From positions 1 through 37,605 of the forward strand of contig JAQUIZ010000010.1 of assembly GCA_028683355.1 (NCBI GenBank): a stretch of 37,605 nt of DNA, written 5' to 3'. Every line of letters begins with the position of its first letter. Position 1 is the first letter of the stretch. Under the pieces are notes generated by a model. The model did not search any database. It saw nothing but the letters and a program-made list of their open reading frames with translations, and was not told the DNA's origin. The DNA is from Fermentimonas sp. Lineage in GTDB: Bacteria; Bacteroidota; Bacteroidia; Bacteroidales; Dysgonomonadaceae. The position numbers and the translations under genes are program-made. Below, in pieces: positions 17,381 to 25,448 of this stretch.

Positions 17381-18274
17381 TCAAAATAACTTCAATCTTA
17401 TCGTCAAATATCGATCAGGATTCTCTCTTATGTCTTCAAGAAGTCTGGTTGCATTATCTATTGTAACATTTAAGCTATCATGCAGCCGGGTATCATTCAT
17501 CAATAATCCCAATGAATTATTGTTACTATTGAATTTCTCAGTTAACATTTTTAAATTATTTATTGTCTCATCTATCGAAGCGTAAGTATCATTTATATCT
17601 AATTGAGAAAGTTCGCTGCTCACTGTTTTCAGATCTCCTGAAACAGCATTAAGGTTCTTGCTAATCTCGGGAAGATCTTTCTCCAGTGAATTCACTATCC
17701 TGTTCAGACTTTTGCTCGAATTATTCAGCTGATCAACAGTAGACCCAATACCTACAATTGAAGTTTCCAACACAGGGTGAGAAATGAGCCTGTTTAATGA
17801 ATACACGATAGAATCAATTTTCATAAGTATTGAGTCAGCTCTCGGCATTACTCCTGCAACACCGTCCATTAATCCCAACTCCTTGTCACCCGAAAGAGTA
17901 TCGCCCGGTTGCAGGTACTTGTCGGAAGAGACTAAAACCAGGTTAACTGTAGATGCTCCAAACATATCTATGCCATATTCGAGATAGCTGCCTTCGGCAA
18001 TTCTAATATCCTCTTCCAGATTTATCCCTACCAAAAACTGAATTGGATCTGAGGCAGTCATTTTTATATTGTTGATAAGTCCTACCTGATAACCTTTAAC
18101 GTAAACAGGTGAAGATATCAGCAATTTTGAGACATCTCCGAAAATTGCATAATACTGATTCTGTTTCTTAAAAACATTTGCTCCTTTCAGGAAATTCATC
18201 CCGAAATATATCATAAACAAGCTGGCAATAAAGGCCAGTCCGATTAACGCATTCCTGCTCAGGTTACTTCTCAT
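17381..18274 (-). CDS. MlaD/MCE-domain protein (lipid transport)
   Basis: The 297-residue protein has one N-terminal membrane helix (about residues 8-26), an MCE domain (about 38-115, with SPVYVKGYQVGLINNI and the GASTVNLVL end) and a long helical C-terminal part (about 140-285) with hydrophobic heptads. MCE proteins form hexameric rings in the periplasm that pass phospholipids between membranes. The matching permease and ATPase genes (MlaE, MlaF) are not next to it here. It follows the amidase gene by 14 bases, a pairing I know from other Bacteroidetes. Confidence 0.9.
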   Translation of the reverse strand: MRSNLSRNALIGLAFIASLFMIYFGMNFLKGANVFKKQNQYYAIFGDVSKLLISSPVYVKGYQVGLINNIKMTASDPIQFLVGINLEEDIRIAEGSYLEYGIDMFGASTVNLVLVSSDKYLQPGDTLSGDKELGLMDGVAGVMPRADSILMKIDSIVYSLNRLISHPVLETSIVGIGSTVDQLNNSSKSLNRIVNSLEKDLPEISKNLNAVSGDLKTVSSELSQLDINDTYASIDETINNLKMLTEKFNSNNNSLGLLMNDTRLHDSLNVTIDNATRLLEDIRENPDRYLTIRLKLF

Positions 18275-18288
18275 CCCTAAAAAACTGT

Positions 18289-19377
18289 TTACTTAACACG
18301 TTTACCATTTTCAAACTCAACTATAAACGCATCCTTAAATTTTTTCTTTACCTCTCTGAGTTCACTTTTCAAGTCATTTGGATTATCAGTCTTACCATAG
18401 GTATATTTGTATGAACCACCATCGTTATAAAAATCTACCGGGCCAAGACCTTTAAATTCCGGAGCACCATTTTCGAGCTTGCTCGCAGAAGCGAAAATTT
18501 GGATTCTATACTCTTTTCCGCCAGAGGATGAAACTGTAGCTGCCGGCCTGTTGCCTGTTGGCCTCGGACTCTGGTTCGAGAAAATAAAGCTCTTTTTGTC
18601 GTGCTCTCTTTTATACTCTCTGAAACCATTATAAATAGAGTTTGCCAAAGATGTTTGTCCGTTACTGCTTTTCAAATAACTCTCTTCCTGTTTATTGCTT
18701 ATATACCCCAATTCAACCAGTATGCTCGGCATTGCAACTTCACGTAATACCAGGAAACCTGCCTGCCGTACATTTCTGTTTACCCTCTTAGAGTTTGATA
18801 CTAACTGGGTCTGCACTAACGATGCAAGCTGAACACTTTGATCAAGAAACTCATTTGCCATAAATTCAAAAATTATATACGACTCCGGCTCATTGGGGTT
18901 AAACCCCTCGTATTTAACAGAATAGTCTTCCTCGTACATAATTACAGCGTTTTCTGCTTTTGCCACATCCAGGTTATCATTACTCCTGTGTAAACCAAGA
19001 ATAAACGTTTCCACACCTTGTGGTGAAGTTCTCTTTCGGTCCAGGGCATTACAGTGTATAGAAATAAAGAGATCAGCGTGCGCCTTATTGGCAATTGAAG
19101 CCCTTTGATTAAGAGGAACAAAAACATCTTTATCCCGGGTATATAAAACAGTTACATCAGGGTGATTGTTTTCTATAAGCTTTCCTAACTTCAGCCCGAC
19201 TGACAATACAATATCTTTCTCTTTGGATGTTGACCCTAATGCACCGGGATCTCTTCCCCCGTGACCGGGGTCTATCACTACAGTAAAACTTCTGCTCTGT
19301 GCAGACAGTGACGTGGTGTAAAAAAAGGTCAGAAAGACACCCAAAAGCAAAATGAGGATTCTTTCAGATGGTTTCAT
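18289..19377 (-). CDS. N-acetylmuramoyl-L-alanine amidase with C-terminal SPOR-like domain
   Basis: The 362-residue exported amidase_3 enzyme cuts the bond between MurNAc and the stem peptide. A signal peptide ends near SLSAQ (residue 27). Zinc-binding motifs include VVIDPGHGGRDPG (H39), the SIHCNA block and PSILVELGYISN with the catalytic Glu. A Ser/Pro-rich linker (about 255-285) leads to a SPOR-like domain (YRIQIFASA...KYTYGKTDN...) that would bind denuded glycan at the division site. It is the first gene of the unit with the MCE protein. Confidence 0.94.
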   Translation of the reverse strand: MKPSERILILLLGVFLTFFYTTSLSAQSRSFTVVIDPGHGGRDPGALGSTSKEKDIVLSVGLKLGKLIENNHPDVTVLYTRDKDVFVPLNQRASIANKAHADLFISIHCNALDRKRTSPQGVETFILGLHRSNDNLDVAKAENAVIMYEEDYSVKYEGFNPNEPESYIIFEFMANEFLDQSVQLASLVQTQLVSNSKRVNRNVRQAGFLVLREVAMPSILVELGYISNKQEESYLKSSNGQTSLANSIYNGFREYKREHDKKSFIFSNQSPRPTGNRPAATVSSSGGKEYRIQIFASASKLENGAPEFKGLGPVDFYNDGGSYKYTYGKTDNPNDLKSELREVKKKFKDAFIVEFENGKRVK

Positions 19378-19394
19378 GTTTAATCTCTTTTGTA

Positions 19395-19402
19395 CAAAAA
19401 TA
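19395..19402 (-). promoter_or_regulatory. Candidate -7 element for amidase-MCE unit
   Basis: On the minus strand the site reads TATTTTTG, an exact TAnnTTTG match, 18 bases before the amidase start. The -33 region lacks a clear TTTG. Confidence 0.5.
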
Positions 19403-19576
19403 GGTATAAATTTTATATTGAAAACTATTTAATGCACTCCGAACGAGAATTTATTCAACTTTGGTAGATTTTAACATGCAATATGTCTTAAAAATAAAAG
19501 GTGTAATCCAAAACATATACAATCTATACTGATTATAATAAATATAATATATGTAGCAGATAAAATGAGAATGGGG

Positions 19577-19644
19577 TGTATCAACATCAATATTTTACAG
19601 TGTTGATACAGGGATACTACAGAGTTGATACAGTATTGATATAG
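19577..19644. repeat. Cluster of GTTGATACA motifs
   Basis: Within 68 bases the motif GTTGATACA occurs as an inverted copy (19577-19585), two direct copies GTTGATACAG (19602-19611 and 19624-19633, 22 bases apart) and a degenerate direct copy TATTGATATAG (19634-19644); TATTGAT is also inverted at 19586-19592. The cluster lies in the 377-base gap between the amidase start and the end of the TlpA-like gene. The rest of that gap (19403-19576 and 19645-19691) shows nothing recognisable. Confidence 0.8.
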
Positions 19645-19691
19645 CGAATGTACCTATCTTGTAGTTACAGTTTATCTTTGATGCATGACAC

Positions 19692-19719
19692 AAAAAAAGT
19701 GGACCATTACGATCCACTT
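19692..19719 (-). terminator. Rho-independent terminator of the TlpA-like gene
   Basis: On the minus strand a 7-bp stem AAGTGGA/TCCACTT (19719-19713 with 19703-19697) with a 9-base loop is followed by five more T (19696-19692). It lies 35 bases after the stop codon. Confidence 0.82.
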
Positions 19720-19754
19720 CAATTTATGTTTTATCTAATTACACAGGCGATACC

Positions 19755-20867
19755 TCAAGGCATCAATTCAGCCAGTTTTGCATCAAGAGCATCTCCTCTA
19801 AGATCTTTTTCAATAATTACACCCTCTTTATCGAGAAGTACAGTATGAGGAATTCCGATAATAGCATAAAGGTCGATAACCGGACTGTCCCAATATTGCA
19901 GGTCAGACATCTGAGGCCATGTCATGTTAAGGTCTGAAATTCCCTTTGTCCATGTTTCATAATCCTGATCAAAAGAAACGCCGACTACCTCAAAGCCTTT
20001 TGATTTATACTTATCATAAGCAGCTACAACGTTTGGCATTTCCTGACGACAAGGTCCGCACCATGCAGCCCAGAAATCTACTAGCACATATTTACCTTGT
20101 CCTGCATAATCTGACAGAGAGACATCATTTCCTTCAGGATCTTTTAAAGTAAAATCTGCAAACTTTTTACCTACTGCCACATTATCGAGACTTTCTAAAC
20201 GATCTGCAATTCGCTTTACGTTTTCCTGTGATTTAAATGAATCATCAGCAAGACTAAGTATCTCTTTTTGCTGCACAGGTTTAAACATAGATGATGAGGA
20301 AACAAATACATACTGACCAAGCTGATTTCCTATGTTGCTCTTTACAAAATTATAATTCAGATCTGTCAGCTGATCACTGATATTGTCATACTCCTGGTTA
20401 ATTTCAGCCTCAAGTTCACTTGTCAAAGTTCCTTCTGACCTGGCAGAATTAAAACGGTTAACTACTTCACGTATATTTCCCACCAGTACACGTTGTTCAA
20501 CTCTCATATCGTTATAGGCATCATTAACCGGGGTACCGCTAACAGTGATAACCGAATCGAAAGTCAGTTTAAGATTGCCCGGTTCAACAAGAACAGGTAC
20601 TCTGATCTCCTGCTCATAACTAACGTTTTCGTCAAGAGAAATAAAGCGTAGATAAGTTGTATCAGCCACTCCGGAGAATGTGAACTCGCCATTCTGAACT
20701 ACTGCAGTGTCGGTGACAACCATAGCATCATCCGTCATTTGCTGCATATATACATTAGTTCCTTCGTATGCTGCATCAGCTACAGTACCTTTTATAGAGT
20801 AATTTTTATTTTGACATGACATGAGCAGAATGCCTGCCGTCATAAGTAAATAAATCAGTTTCTTCAT
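19755..20867 (-). CDS. TlpA/ResA-like thiol-disulfide lipoprotein with N-terminal DUF4369
   Basis: The 370-residue protein has a lipoprotein signal (GILLMSC, Cys18), a DUF4369-type beta domain (about 22-110), a helical middle (115-225) and a C-terminal thioredoxin fold (about 230-370) with the redox pair C270-C273 in WAAWCGPCRQE and a cis-Pro in IGIPHT. It probably reduces or exchanges disulfides in the periplasm, anchored to a membrane. This architecture is common and often multicopy in Bacteroidales. It is a single gene with its own promoter element and terminator. Confidence 0.93.
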   Translation of the reverse strand: MKKLIYLLMTAGILLMSCQNKNYSIKGTVADAAYEGTNVYMQQMTDDAMVVTDTAVVQNGEFTFSGVADTTYLRFISLDENVSYEQEIRVPVLVEPGNLKLTFDSVITVSGTPVNDAYNDMRVEQRVLVGNIREVVNRFNSARSEGTLTSELEAEINQEYDNISDQLTDLNYNFVKSNIGNQLGQYVFVSSSSMFKPVQQKEILSLADDSFKSQENVKRIADRLESLDNVAVGKKFADFTLKDPEGNDVSLSDYAGQGKYVLVDFWAAWCGPCRQEMPNVVAAYDKYKSKGFEVVGVSFDQDYETWTKGISDLNMTWPQMSDLQYWDSPVIDLYAIIGIPHTVLLDKEGVIIEKDLRGDALDAKLAELMP

Positions 20868-20895
20868 TTTAATCCTTTTTTTAATTATTTCGCTG

Positions 20896-20903
20896 CAAAG
20901 ATA
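20896..20903 (-). promoter_or_regulatory. Candidate -7 element for the TlpA-like gene
   Basis: On the minus strand the site reads TATCTTTG (TAnnTTTG), 29 bases before the start codon. The -33 element is not clear. Confidence 0.6.
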
Positions 20904-21001
20904 TGTAAATTATACACATAAGGAATAATTTACATGTTTTATTTAACTCGTTACAATATTGAATAATATGTTACGTTTTGATTAAACAAACAGAAACGCA
21001 A

Positions 21002-21163
21002 ATGAGTTTAATAATTCCAGATATTCCTGATAATAATAACGGATACAAAACCGGTAAAGCTGGTCCGTCGAAATTCACTTCGACCATCATCAGACAATTT
21101 GCGGCATGTATATATATCGAAAACAGACTATCTTTCCCTGAAAGGATACTATGTTTAAACTAA
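21002..21163 (+). CDS. Possible small protein, 53 residues
   Basis: An ATG at 21002 opens a 53-codon frame in the 430-base gap between the divergent TlpA-like and rpe genes. The N-terminal half is polar (PDIPDNNNGYKTG); the C-terminal half reads STIIRQFAACIYIENR and ends LCLN. An IRQFA motif with a hydrophobic end resembles short uncharacterised Bacteroidales proteins as I remember them, but I cannot search to confirm this. There is no clear promoter, and only a weak hairpin follows at 21208. It could equally be non-coding. Confidence 0.35.
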   Translation: MSLIIPDIPDNNNGYKTGKAGPSKFTSTIIRQFAACIYIENRLSFPERILCLN

Positions 21164-21207
21164 CAGACTAATTTACCGGGGACCAATTATAATGATATAC
21201 CACGACT

Positions 21208-21224
21208 AACACTTCCGGTGTTTT
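21208..21224 (+). terminator. Weak hairpin with short T run
   Basis: AACAC (21208-21212) pairs with GTGTT (21218-21222) around TTCCG and is followed by two more T. It could end transcription from the possible small gene at 21002. The stem is short. Confidence 0.25.
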
Positions 21225-21246
21225 ATAATGGTGCTCCAAAAAGCAG

Positions 21247-21277
21247 TTGGATGTTTAAAATTTTTCGACTACTTTTG
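21247..21277 (+). promoter_or_regulatory. Promoter for rpe
   Basis: TTG at 21247-21249, a 20-base spacer and TACTTTTG at 21270-21277 match the Bacteroidetes consensus and would give a leader of about 14 bases before the rpe ATG at 21298. A second match, TAAATTTG at 21284-21291, would give an almost leaderless transcript. Confidence 0.65.
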
Positions 21278-21297
21278 AATAAATAAATTTGTTAATT

Positions 21298-21948
21298 ATG
21301 AGCACAATTGTTGCCCCATCACTATTGGCGGCTGATTTTCTTAATCTCGAAAGGGACATTGAAATGCTAAACCGCAGCGAAGCAGACTGGATCCACCTTG
21401 ATATTATGGATGGTGTGTTTGTGCCCAATATCTCTTTTGGGTTTGCAGTTACCAACCTTCTAAAGAAAGTATCAAAAAAACCACTTGATACACACCTTAT
21501 GATTGTACAACCCGAAAAGTTTATTAAAGAGGTTGCAGCTACCGGTGCCACATACATGAATGTTCATTTTGAAGCTTGCACACATCTGCACAGAGTTGTT
21601 CAGCAAATAAGGGACAATGGAATGAAACCTGCTGTTACACTTAACCCACATACACCGGTTTCTTTACTTGAAGATATCATTAAAGACCTCGACATGGTTC
21701 TACTGATGTCTGTTAATCCCGGGTTCGGAGGCCAGAAATTTATTGAAAATTCAGTAAAAAAAGTCACACAGCTTAAAGAGTTGATTCTCAAACACAACTC
21801 GCCAGCGCTTATTGAAGTAGACGGGGGTGTAAACCTTGAAACCGGCCGAAAACTGGTAGATGCGGGTGCAGATGCACTTGTAGCAGGTAGTTTTGTCTTC
21901 TCGTCTGAGAACCCGGAAGAGACAATCAGGCAACTAAAAGCCCTTTAG
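21298..21948 (+). CDS. rpe: Ribulose-phosphate 3-epimerase
   Basis: The 216-residue TIM-barrel enzyme of the pentose phosphate pathway interconverts ribulose 5-phosphate and xylulose 5-phosphate. Family motifs: APSLLAADF, WIHLDIMDGVFVPN (metal His and Asp), DTHLMI, MSVNPGFGGQKF, EVDGGVN and GADALVAGSFVF. The ATG at 21298 gives the standard MSTIVAPSLL start; an in-frame TTG at 21289 lies inside the promoter region. comEC follows after 73 bases on the same strand. Confidence 0.97.
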   Translation: MSTIVAPSLLAADFLNLERDIEMLNRSEADWIHLDIMDGVFVPNISFGFAVTNLLKKVSKKPLDTHLMIVQPEKFIKEVAATGATYMNVHFEACTHLHRVVQQIRDNGMKPAVTLNPHTPVSLLEDIIKDLDMVLLMSVNPGFGGQKFIENSVKKVTQLKELILKHNSPALIEVDGGVNLETGRKLVDAGADALVAGSFVFSSENPEETIRQLKAL

Positions 21949-21969
21949 AGTCTGCATCATTTCTATCCT

Positions 21970-21997
21970 GGAGTTTTCTGTTTTAAGAACAGACTCC
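21970..21997 (+). other. Hairpin between rpe and comEC
   Basis: GGAG (21970-21973) and TCTGTT (21977-21982) pair with AACAGA-CTCC (21988-21997), leaving a 3-base bulge and a 5-base loop. There is no T tract, so it is not a simple terminator. The 3' arm can instead pair with GAGTCTG at 21948-21954. Confidence 0.4.
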
Positions 21998-22021
21998 CAT
22001 TTCATTAACCTTTAATTATAT

Positions 22022-23617
22022 ATGTCCGAAGGAATTGGGAAAGCACCTTTTTTACGATTATTACTTCCGGTAATAACAGGCATTGTTATCTCCTCACACT
22101 TTCCCGGTTTCTCTGATACTTTTAAACATATCACAGGAATATCCGGAATCCTTCTCATCTCAATTTCACTTTTTGTGCAAAAAGAACAAATATTCCGTTT
22201 CAGATGGCTATTTGGTGCCGGCACCTTTTTATTTATACTCTCACTAACGCAGGTACAGTATCATCAGCAAGATCAACATGCTCACTTCAATTTTCCTGAA
22301 AACACACATTATTATATAGGAACTGTTACAGATATTCCTAAAGTTAAACCAAAAACAGTTGCATGTAACGTGAAGATCAATGATCCGGAGGAGAAAAAAG
22401 TAATTCTATATATTCAGCAAACAGAAAAATCCCGGCAGCTTGAACCTGGTGATGAGATACTGTTTTTTGCAAGAATGCAGCCATTTAAAAACTTTGACAA
22501 CCCTGATAATTTTGATTATGCACGTTATATGAAAATAAAGGGCTATTCAGGATCAGCATATATCCCCTCAGCGGCTTGGGAAAAGACAAACAGGAAATCA
22601 GTCTCAATTAAAGCAGCATCACAAAGGTTCAGGATAAAAGCTCTGAATTTTTACAAAAAGTTTAAGCTGAAAGATGAAGCGTATGCATTTATTTCAGCTA
22701 TAACACTTGGATATAAAGATGATCTCACTGAAAGCCTGCAGGAGGCTTTTCGTGTCTCCGGCACTGCCCATGTGCTTGCTGTCAGCGGATTACATGTAGG
22801 CATAATATACATTGTTATAAATCTGCTTTTCTCTTTCCTGGGCAAACATGGTATACCTAATATTATCAGACAGCTGATGATTATCATTTTACTTTGGGCA
22901 TATGTTTTTGTTGCGGGCATGTCAGCATCAGTTGTAAGAGCCGCCATAATGCTCACGATAAACTGTATGGCTAAGATGATCAACCGAAGGGGATTTACCT
23001 TCAACACACTGTCAGCGGCTGCATTTTTCATACTGATTTATAGCCCATTCTCTCTATTCGATATTAGTTTCCAGATGAGTTTCGGAGCCGTGTTTGCCAT
23101 TCTGTTTTTCATGCCGAGATTCAAGTCGTTATACAATCCGCCAAATAAGTTTGCCGGATACATTTATAACCTTTCTACGATCTCTTTATCTGCTCAACTG
23201 GGAGTTTTCCCTCTTGTACTATTCTATTTCGGAACATTCCCAACTTATTTCTTTATTACAAACCTTATTATTGTACCTCTGGCAGGACTGATTATCTATT
23301 CAGTTGTCCCATTAATTATACTTAGCATCCTTTCACCTGTTAAGCTATGGATTATAGATTTCTTCAACACCATATTTCAGTGGATCGTTAAAACACTTTT
23401 AGAAATTACATTACACATAGTCTACATAGCCGAAACGCTTCCCTTTGCACAGATCTCGGACATAAGCATTACAGCCCTCCAGGCTATTCTGCTTATTATC
23501 ATCACATTCAGTTTAGGTTATTGGATATTTAACCATCGGCCTAAGCCTTTAATAGCAGCCCTTTCTACTATTTTAATGTTTTTACTCACATCCACATATA
23601 CACTTATAGCAAAATAG
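22022..23617 (+). CDS. comEC: ComEC/Rec2-family DNA uptake channel protein
   Basis: The 531-residue multi-pass membrane protein has an N-terminal DUF4131-like region (membrane helices, then a beta domain around residues 90-185) followed by the Competence domain. The signature HVLAVSGLHVGIIYIV begins at H250, and VAGMSASVVRAAIML follows. About ten hydrophobic segments are visible. The protein ends after the channel domain and lacks a C-terminal metallo-beta-lactamase domain, which many ComEC proteins carry. It would form the inner-membrane pore for incoming single-stranded DNA, if the cell is competent. Confidence 0.92.
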   Translation: MSEGIGKAPFLRLLLPVITGIVISSHFPGFSDTFKHITGISGILLISISLFVQKEQIFRFRWLFGAGTFLFILSLTQVQYHQQDQHAHFNFPENTHYYIGTVTDIPKVKPKTVACNVKINDPEEKKVILYIQQTEKSRQLEPGDEILFFARMQPFKNFDNPDNFDYARYMKIKGYSGSAYIPSAAWEKTNRKSVSIKAASQRFRIKALNFYKKFKLKDEAYAFISAITLGYKDDLTESLQEAFRVSGTAHVLAVSGLHVGIIYIVINLLFSFLGKHGIPNIIRQLMIIILLWAYVFVAGMSASVVRAAIMLTINCMAKMINRRGFTFNTLSAAAFFILIYSPFSLFDISFQMSFGAVFAILFFMPRFKSLYNPPNKFAGYIYNLSTISLSAQLGVFPLVLFYFGTFPTYFFITNLIIVPLAGLIIYSVVPLIILSILSPVKLWIIDFFNTIFQWIVKTLLEITLHIVYIAETLPFAQISDISITALQAILLIIITFSLGYWIFNHRPKPLIAALSTILMFLLTSTYTLIAK

Positions 23618-23700
23618 CAGTATGCACAACAAATGCAACAGTTCAGGCGTTAAGTTTGACGATGTAAGTAATGATGGCACAATTTCACTGATTTTTTTAG

Positions 23701-23708
23701 TACTTTTG
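23701..23708 (+). promoter_or_regulatory. Candidate -7 element for nrnA
   Basis: TACTTTTG matches TAnnTTTG, 30 bases before the nrnA ATG at 23739. The nearest TTTG (23655-23658) is too far upstream for a -33 element. Confidence 0.5.
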
Positions 23709-23738
23709 TTGATTAAAATCAAAGATTTAAACAATAAA

Positions 23739-24797
23739 ATGTATAATTTACCAGAAATAAGCGAAGTAATTGAACCACAAATAGTGGAACAAATAATCGA
23801 CCATATAGACAACTCCGGAAGGATTGTGATTACCACTCACTTATCTCCCGACGGGGATGCCATAGGGTCTTCACTCGCACTGTACCATTTCATTAAAAAC
23901 AGGGGCAAAAATGTTATGATTATTGTCCCCAATTCATTTCCTTATTTTCTCAAATGGATGGCTGGGGCAAATGACATCGAAATATTTGAATACAATCCCT
24001 CAGCAGGTTACCAGATTCTTACAAATGCTGATTTAATATTCTCCCTCGACTACAATATCCTAAAAAGAGCAGGAGATATGTGCTCTGCTCTGGAAGATTC
24101 AAAAGCAACAAAAATCATGATTGATCATCACCCGTCTCCCGGTGAAAACTTTGATATTGTTGTATCGAAACCTCAGATCTCATCAACGAGTGAACTTATT
24201 TTCAGATTCTTTTACCAAGCAGGAAGATATGATGAAATAACAAAAGCTGAGGCCGAATCGATCTACTGTGGCATGATGACCGACACGGGTGGTTTCACAT
24301 ATAATTCAGCGAATCCGGAGATTTATGAAATTATAAGCATGTTATTACGCAAAGACATTGACAAAGATGCAATCTATTCAAACGTGTTTAACAACTATTC
24401 TGAAGAGAGATTCAGACTGTTAGGCTTCACCCTTTCACAAAGAATGGAAGTTTATCATGACAAGCATTCGGCGCTACTGTATCTCTCAAATGAAGATCAG
24501 TCACAATTCCGCTTCAGTAAAGGTGATACAGAAGGGTTTGTAAATTATCCGCTCAGCATAAAAGGAATAATATTCTCAACATTTATACGTGAAGAGGAGG
24601 GAATGGTTAAACTATCATTTCGATCACAGAAGTCGTTTCGCTGCAATGAGTTTGCCTCAGAATTCTTTAATGGAGGCGGCCATGTAAACGCTTCGGGAGG
24701 AGAGTTTCAGGGTAGTCTGGAAGAGGCTCTGAAAATTTACTCCAAAGGTCTGGAGAAATATAAAGAAAGATTAAAAGCAGCAGTTAAAGAGGATTAA
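23739..24797 (+). CDS. nrnA: DHH/DHHA1 phosphoesterase, NrnA-like (oligoribonuclease / pAp phosphatase)
   Basis: The 352-residue protein has DHH-family motifs in order: THLSPDGDAIGSS (H34, D38, D40), the SLDYN block, DHHPS (D129-H131), and GGGHVNASGG (H315) in the DHHA1 domain. The family degrades 2-5-mer RNA, pGpG/pApA or pAp to mononucleotides. The frame is open upstream to 23622, but the ATG at 23739 follows a promoter element and gives the normal N-terminus. CdaA, a c-di-AMP synthase, is coded elsewhere in this window, so a role in the last step of c-di-AMP breakdown is possible (inference). Confidence 0.92.
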   Translation: MYNLPEISEVIEPQIVEQIIDHIDNSGRIVITTHLSPDGDAIGSSLALYHFIKNRGKNVMIIVPNSFPYFLKWMAGANDIEIFEYNPSAGYQILTNADLIFSLDYNILKRAGDMCSALEDSKATKIMIDHHPSPGENFDIVVSKPQISSTSELIFRFFYQAGRYDEITKAEAESIYCGMMTDTGGFTYNSANPEIYEIISMLLRKDIDKDAIYSNVFNNYSEERFRLLGFTLSQRMEVYHDKHSALLYLSNEDQSQFRFSKGDTEGFVNYPLSIKGIIFSTFIREEEGMVKLSFRSQKSFRCNEFASEFFNGGGHVNASGGEFQGSLEEALKIYSKGLEKYKERLKAAVKED

Positions 24798-24831
24798 CCC
24801 ATTTTAAATAATAGATATAGTTAAGTTTATG

Positions 24832-24839
24832 TATTTTTG
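24832..24839 (+). promoter_or_regulatory. Candidate -7 element for the DUF4827 gene and possibly glmM
   Basis: TATTTTTG matches TAnnTTTG, 30 bases before the ATG at 24870. The -33 region is not convincing. Confidence 0.5.
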
Positions 24840-24869
24840 TAGACACAATTATTTATACAAAAGATAAAT

Positions 24870-25430
24870 ATGAAAAGATTTCAAGCCATTTTTATACTAT
24901 TATCCACACTGTTACTTATTGCATCATCATGCAAGGATCAGAAGACCTATGCCGACCGTCTAAAAGATGAATCGAAAGCCATCGATCTTTTTATATTGAA
25001 GAATGATTTCTCAATACTTGAAAGCTTCCCTAAAAACGGCATTTTTAACCAGGATGATTTTTACAAAGACCCCGAAACAGGTGTATATTATAATATTGTT
25101 GACTATGGGGATACAACAAAAAATCTTCAGATAGCAGAAAAAGTATATCCACGGTTCAGTGGTGTATATTTCATGGTTGATGATTCAGTTAAATTCTCAA
25201 ACCTGACAAGTACTATGCCATTTGAGATGGAATTTTACGGTCCGGTAAACTCCAGTTCAAAAAACTATTATACTATTCCCGGGATGGCTGTACCATTAAC
25301 CAGAGTTGGCCATAATGGAGTAGTAAAATTAATCGTCCCCTTTAATATGGGCTCTGCAAATGACAGGCAACAATATCAACCCACGTATTACGACTATGTG
25401 AAATACAGATTCGAAAATCAGATTTGGTAA
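24870..25430 (+). CDS. DUF4827 family lipoprotein
   Basis: The 186-residue product has a lipoprotein signal (LLLIASSC, Cys21) and then KTYADRLKDESKAIDLFI, the typical opening of Bacteroidales DUF4827 proteins. The C-terminal part (about 65-186) looks like a distant FKBP-type fold, with PGMAVPLTRVGHNGVVKLIVPFNMGSAND in the region of the FKBP loop. No peptidyl-prolyl isomerase activity is shown. It is 18 bases before glmM on the same strand, probably cotranscribed. The function is unknown. Confidence 0.87.
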   Translation: MKRFQAIFILLSTLLLIASSCKDQKTYADRLKDESKAIDLFILKNDFSILESFPKNGIFNQDDFYKDPETGVYYNIVDYGDTTKNLQIAEKVYPRFSGVYFMVDDSVKFSNLTSTMPFEMEFYGPVNSSSKNYYTIPGMAVPLTRVGHNGVVKLIVPFNMGSANDRQQYQPTYYDYVKYRFENQIW

Positions 25431-25448
25431 TACCAAAATATAAAATCT

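Noticed and set aside
19577..19644. CRISPR array
   Set aside because: The repeated unit is only 9-10 bases, spacers are short and irregular, orientation is mixed, and no cas gene is present.
23673..23690. TGGCAC sigma-54-like element before nrnA
   Set aside because: The -12 part reads CACTG rather than TTGC, so the match fails.
23622..23738. 39-residue N-terminal extension of NrnA
   Set aside because: It contains the TACTTTTG promoter element, and the family N-terminus starts at MYNLPEI.
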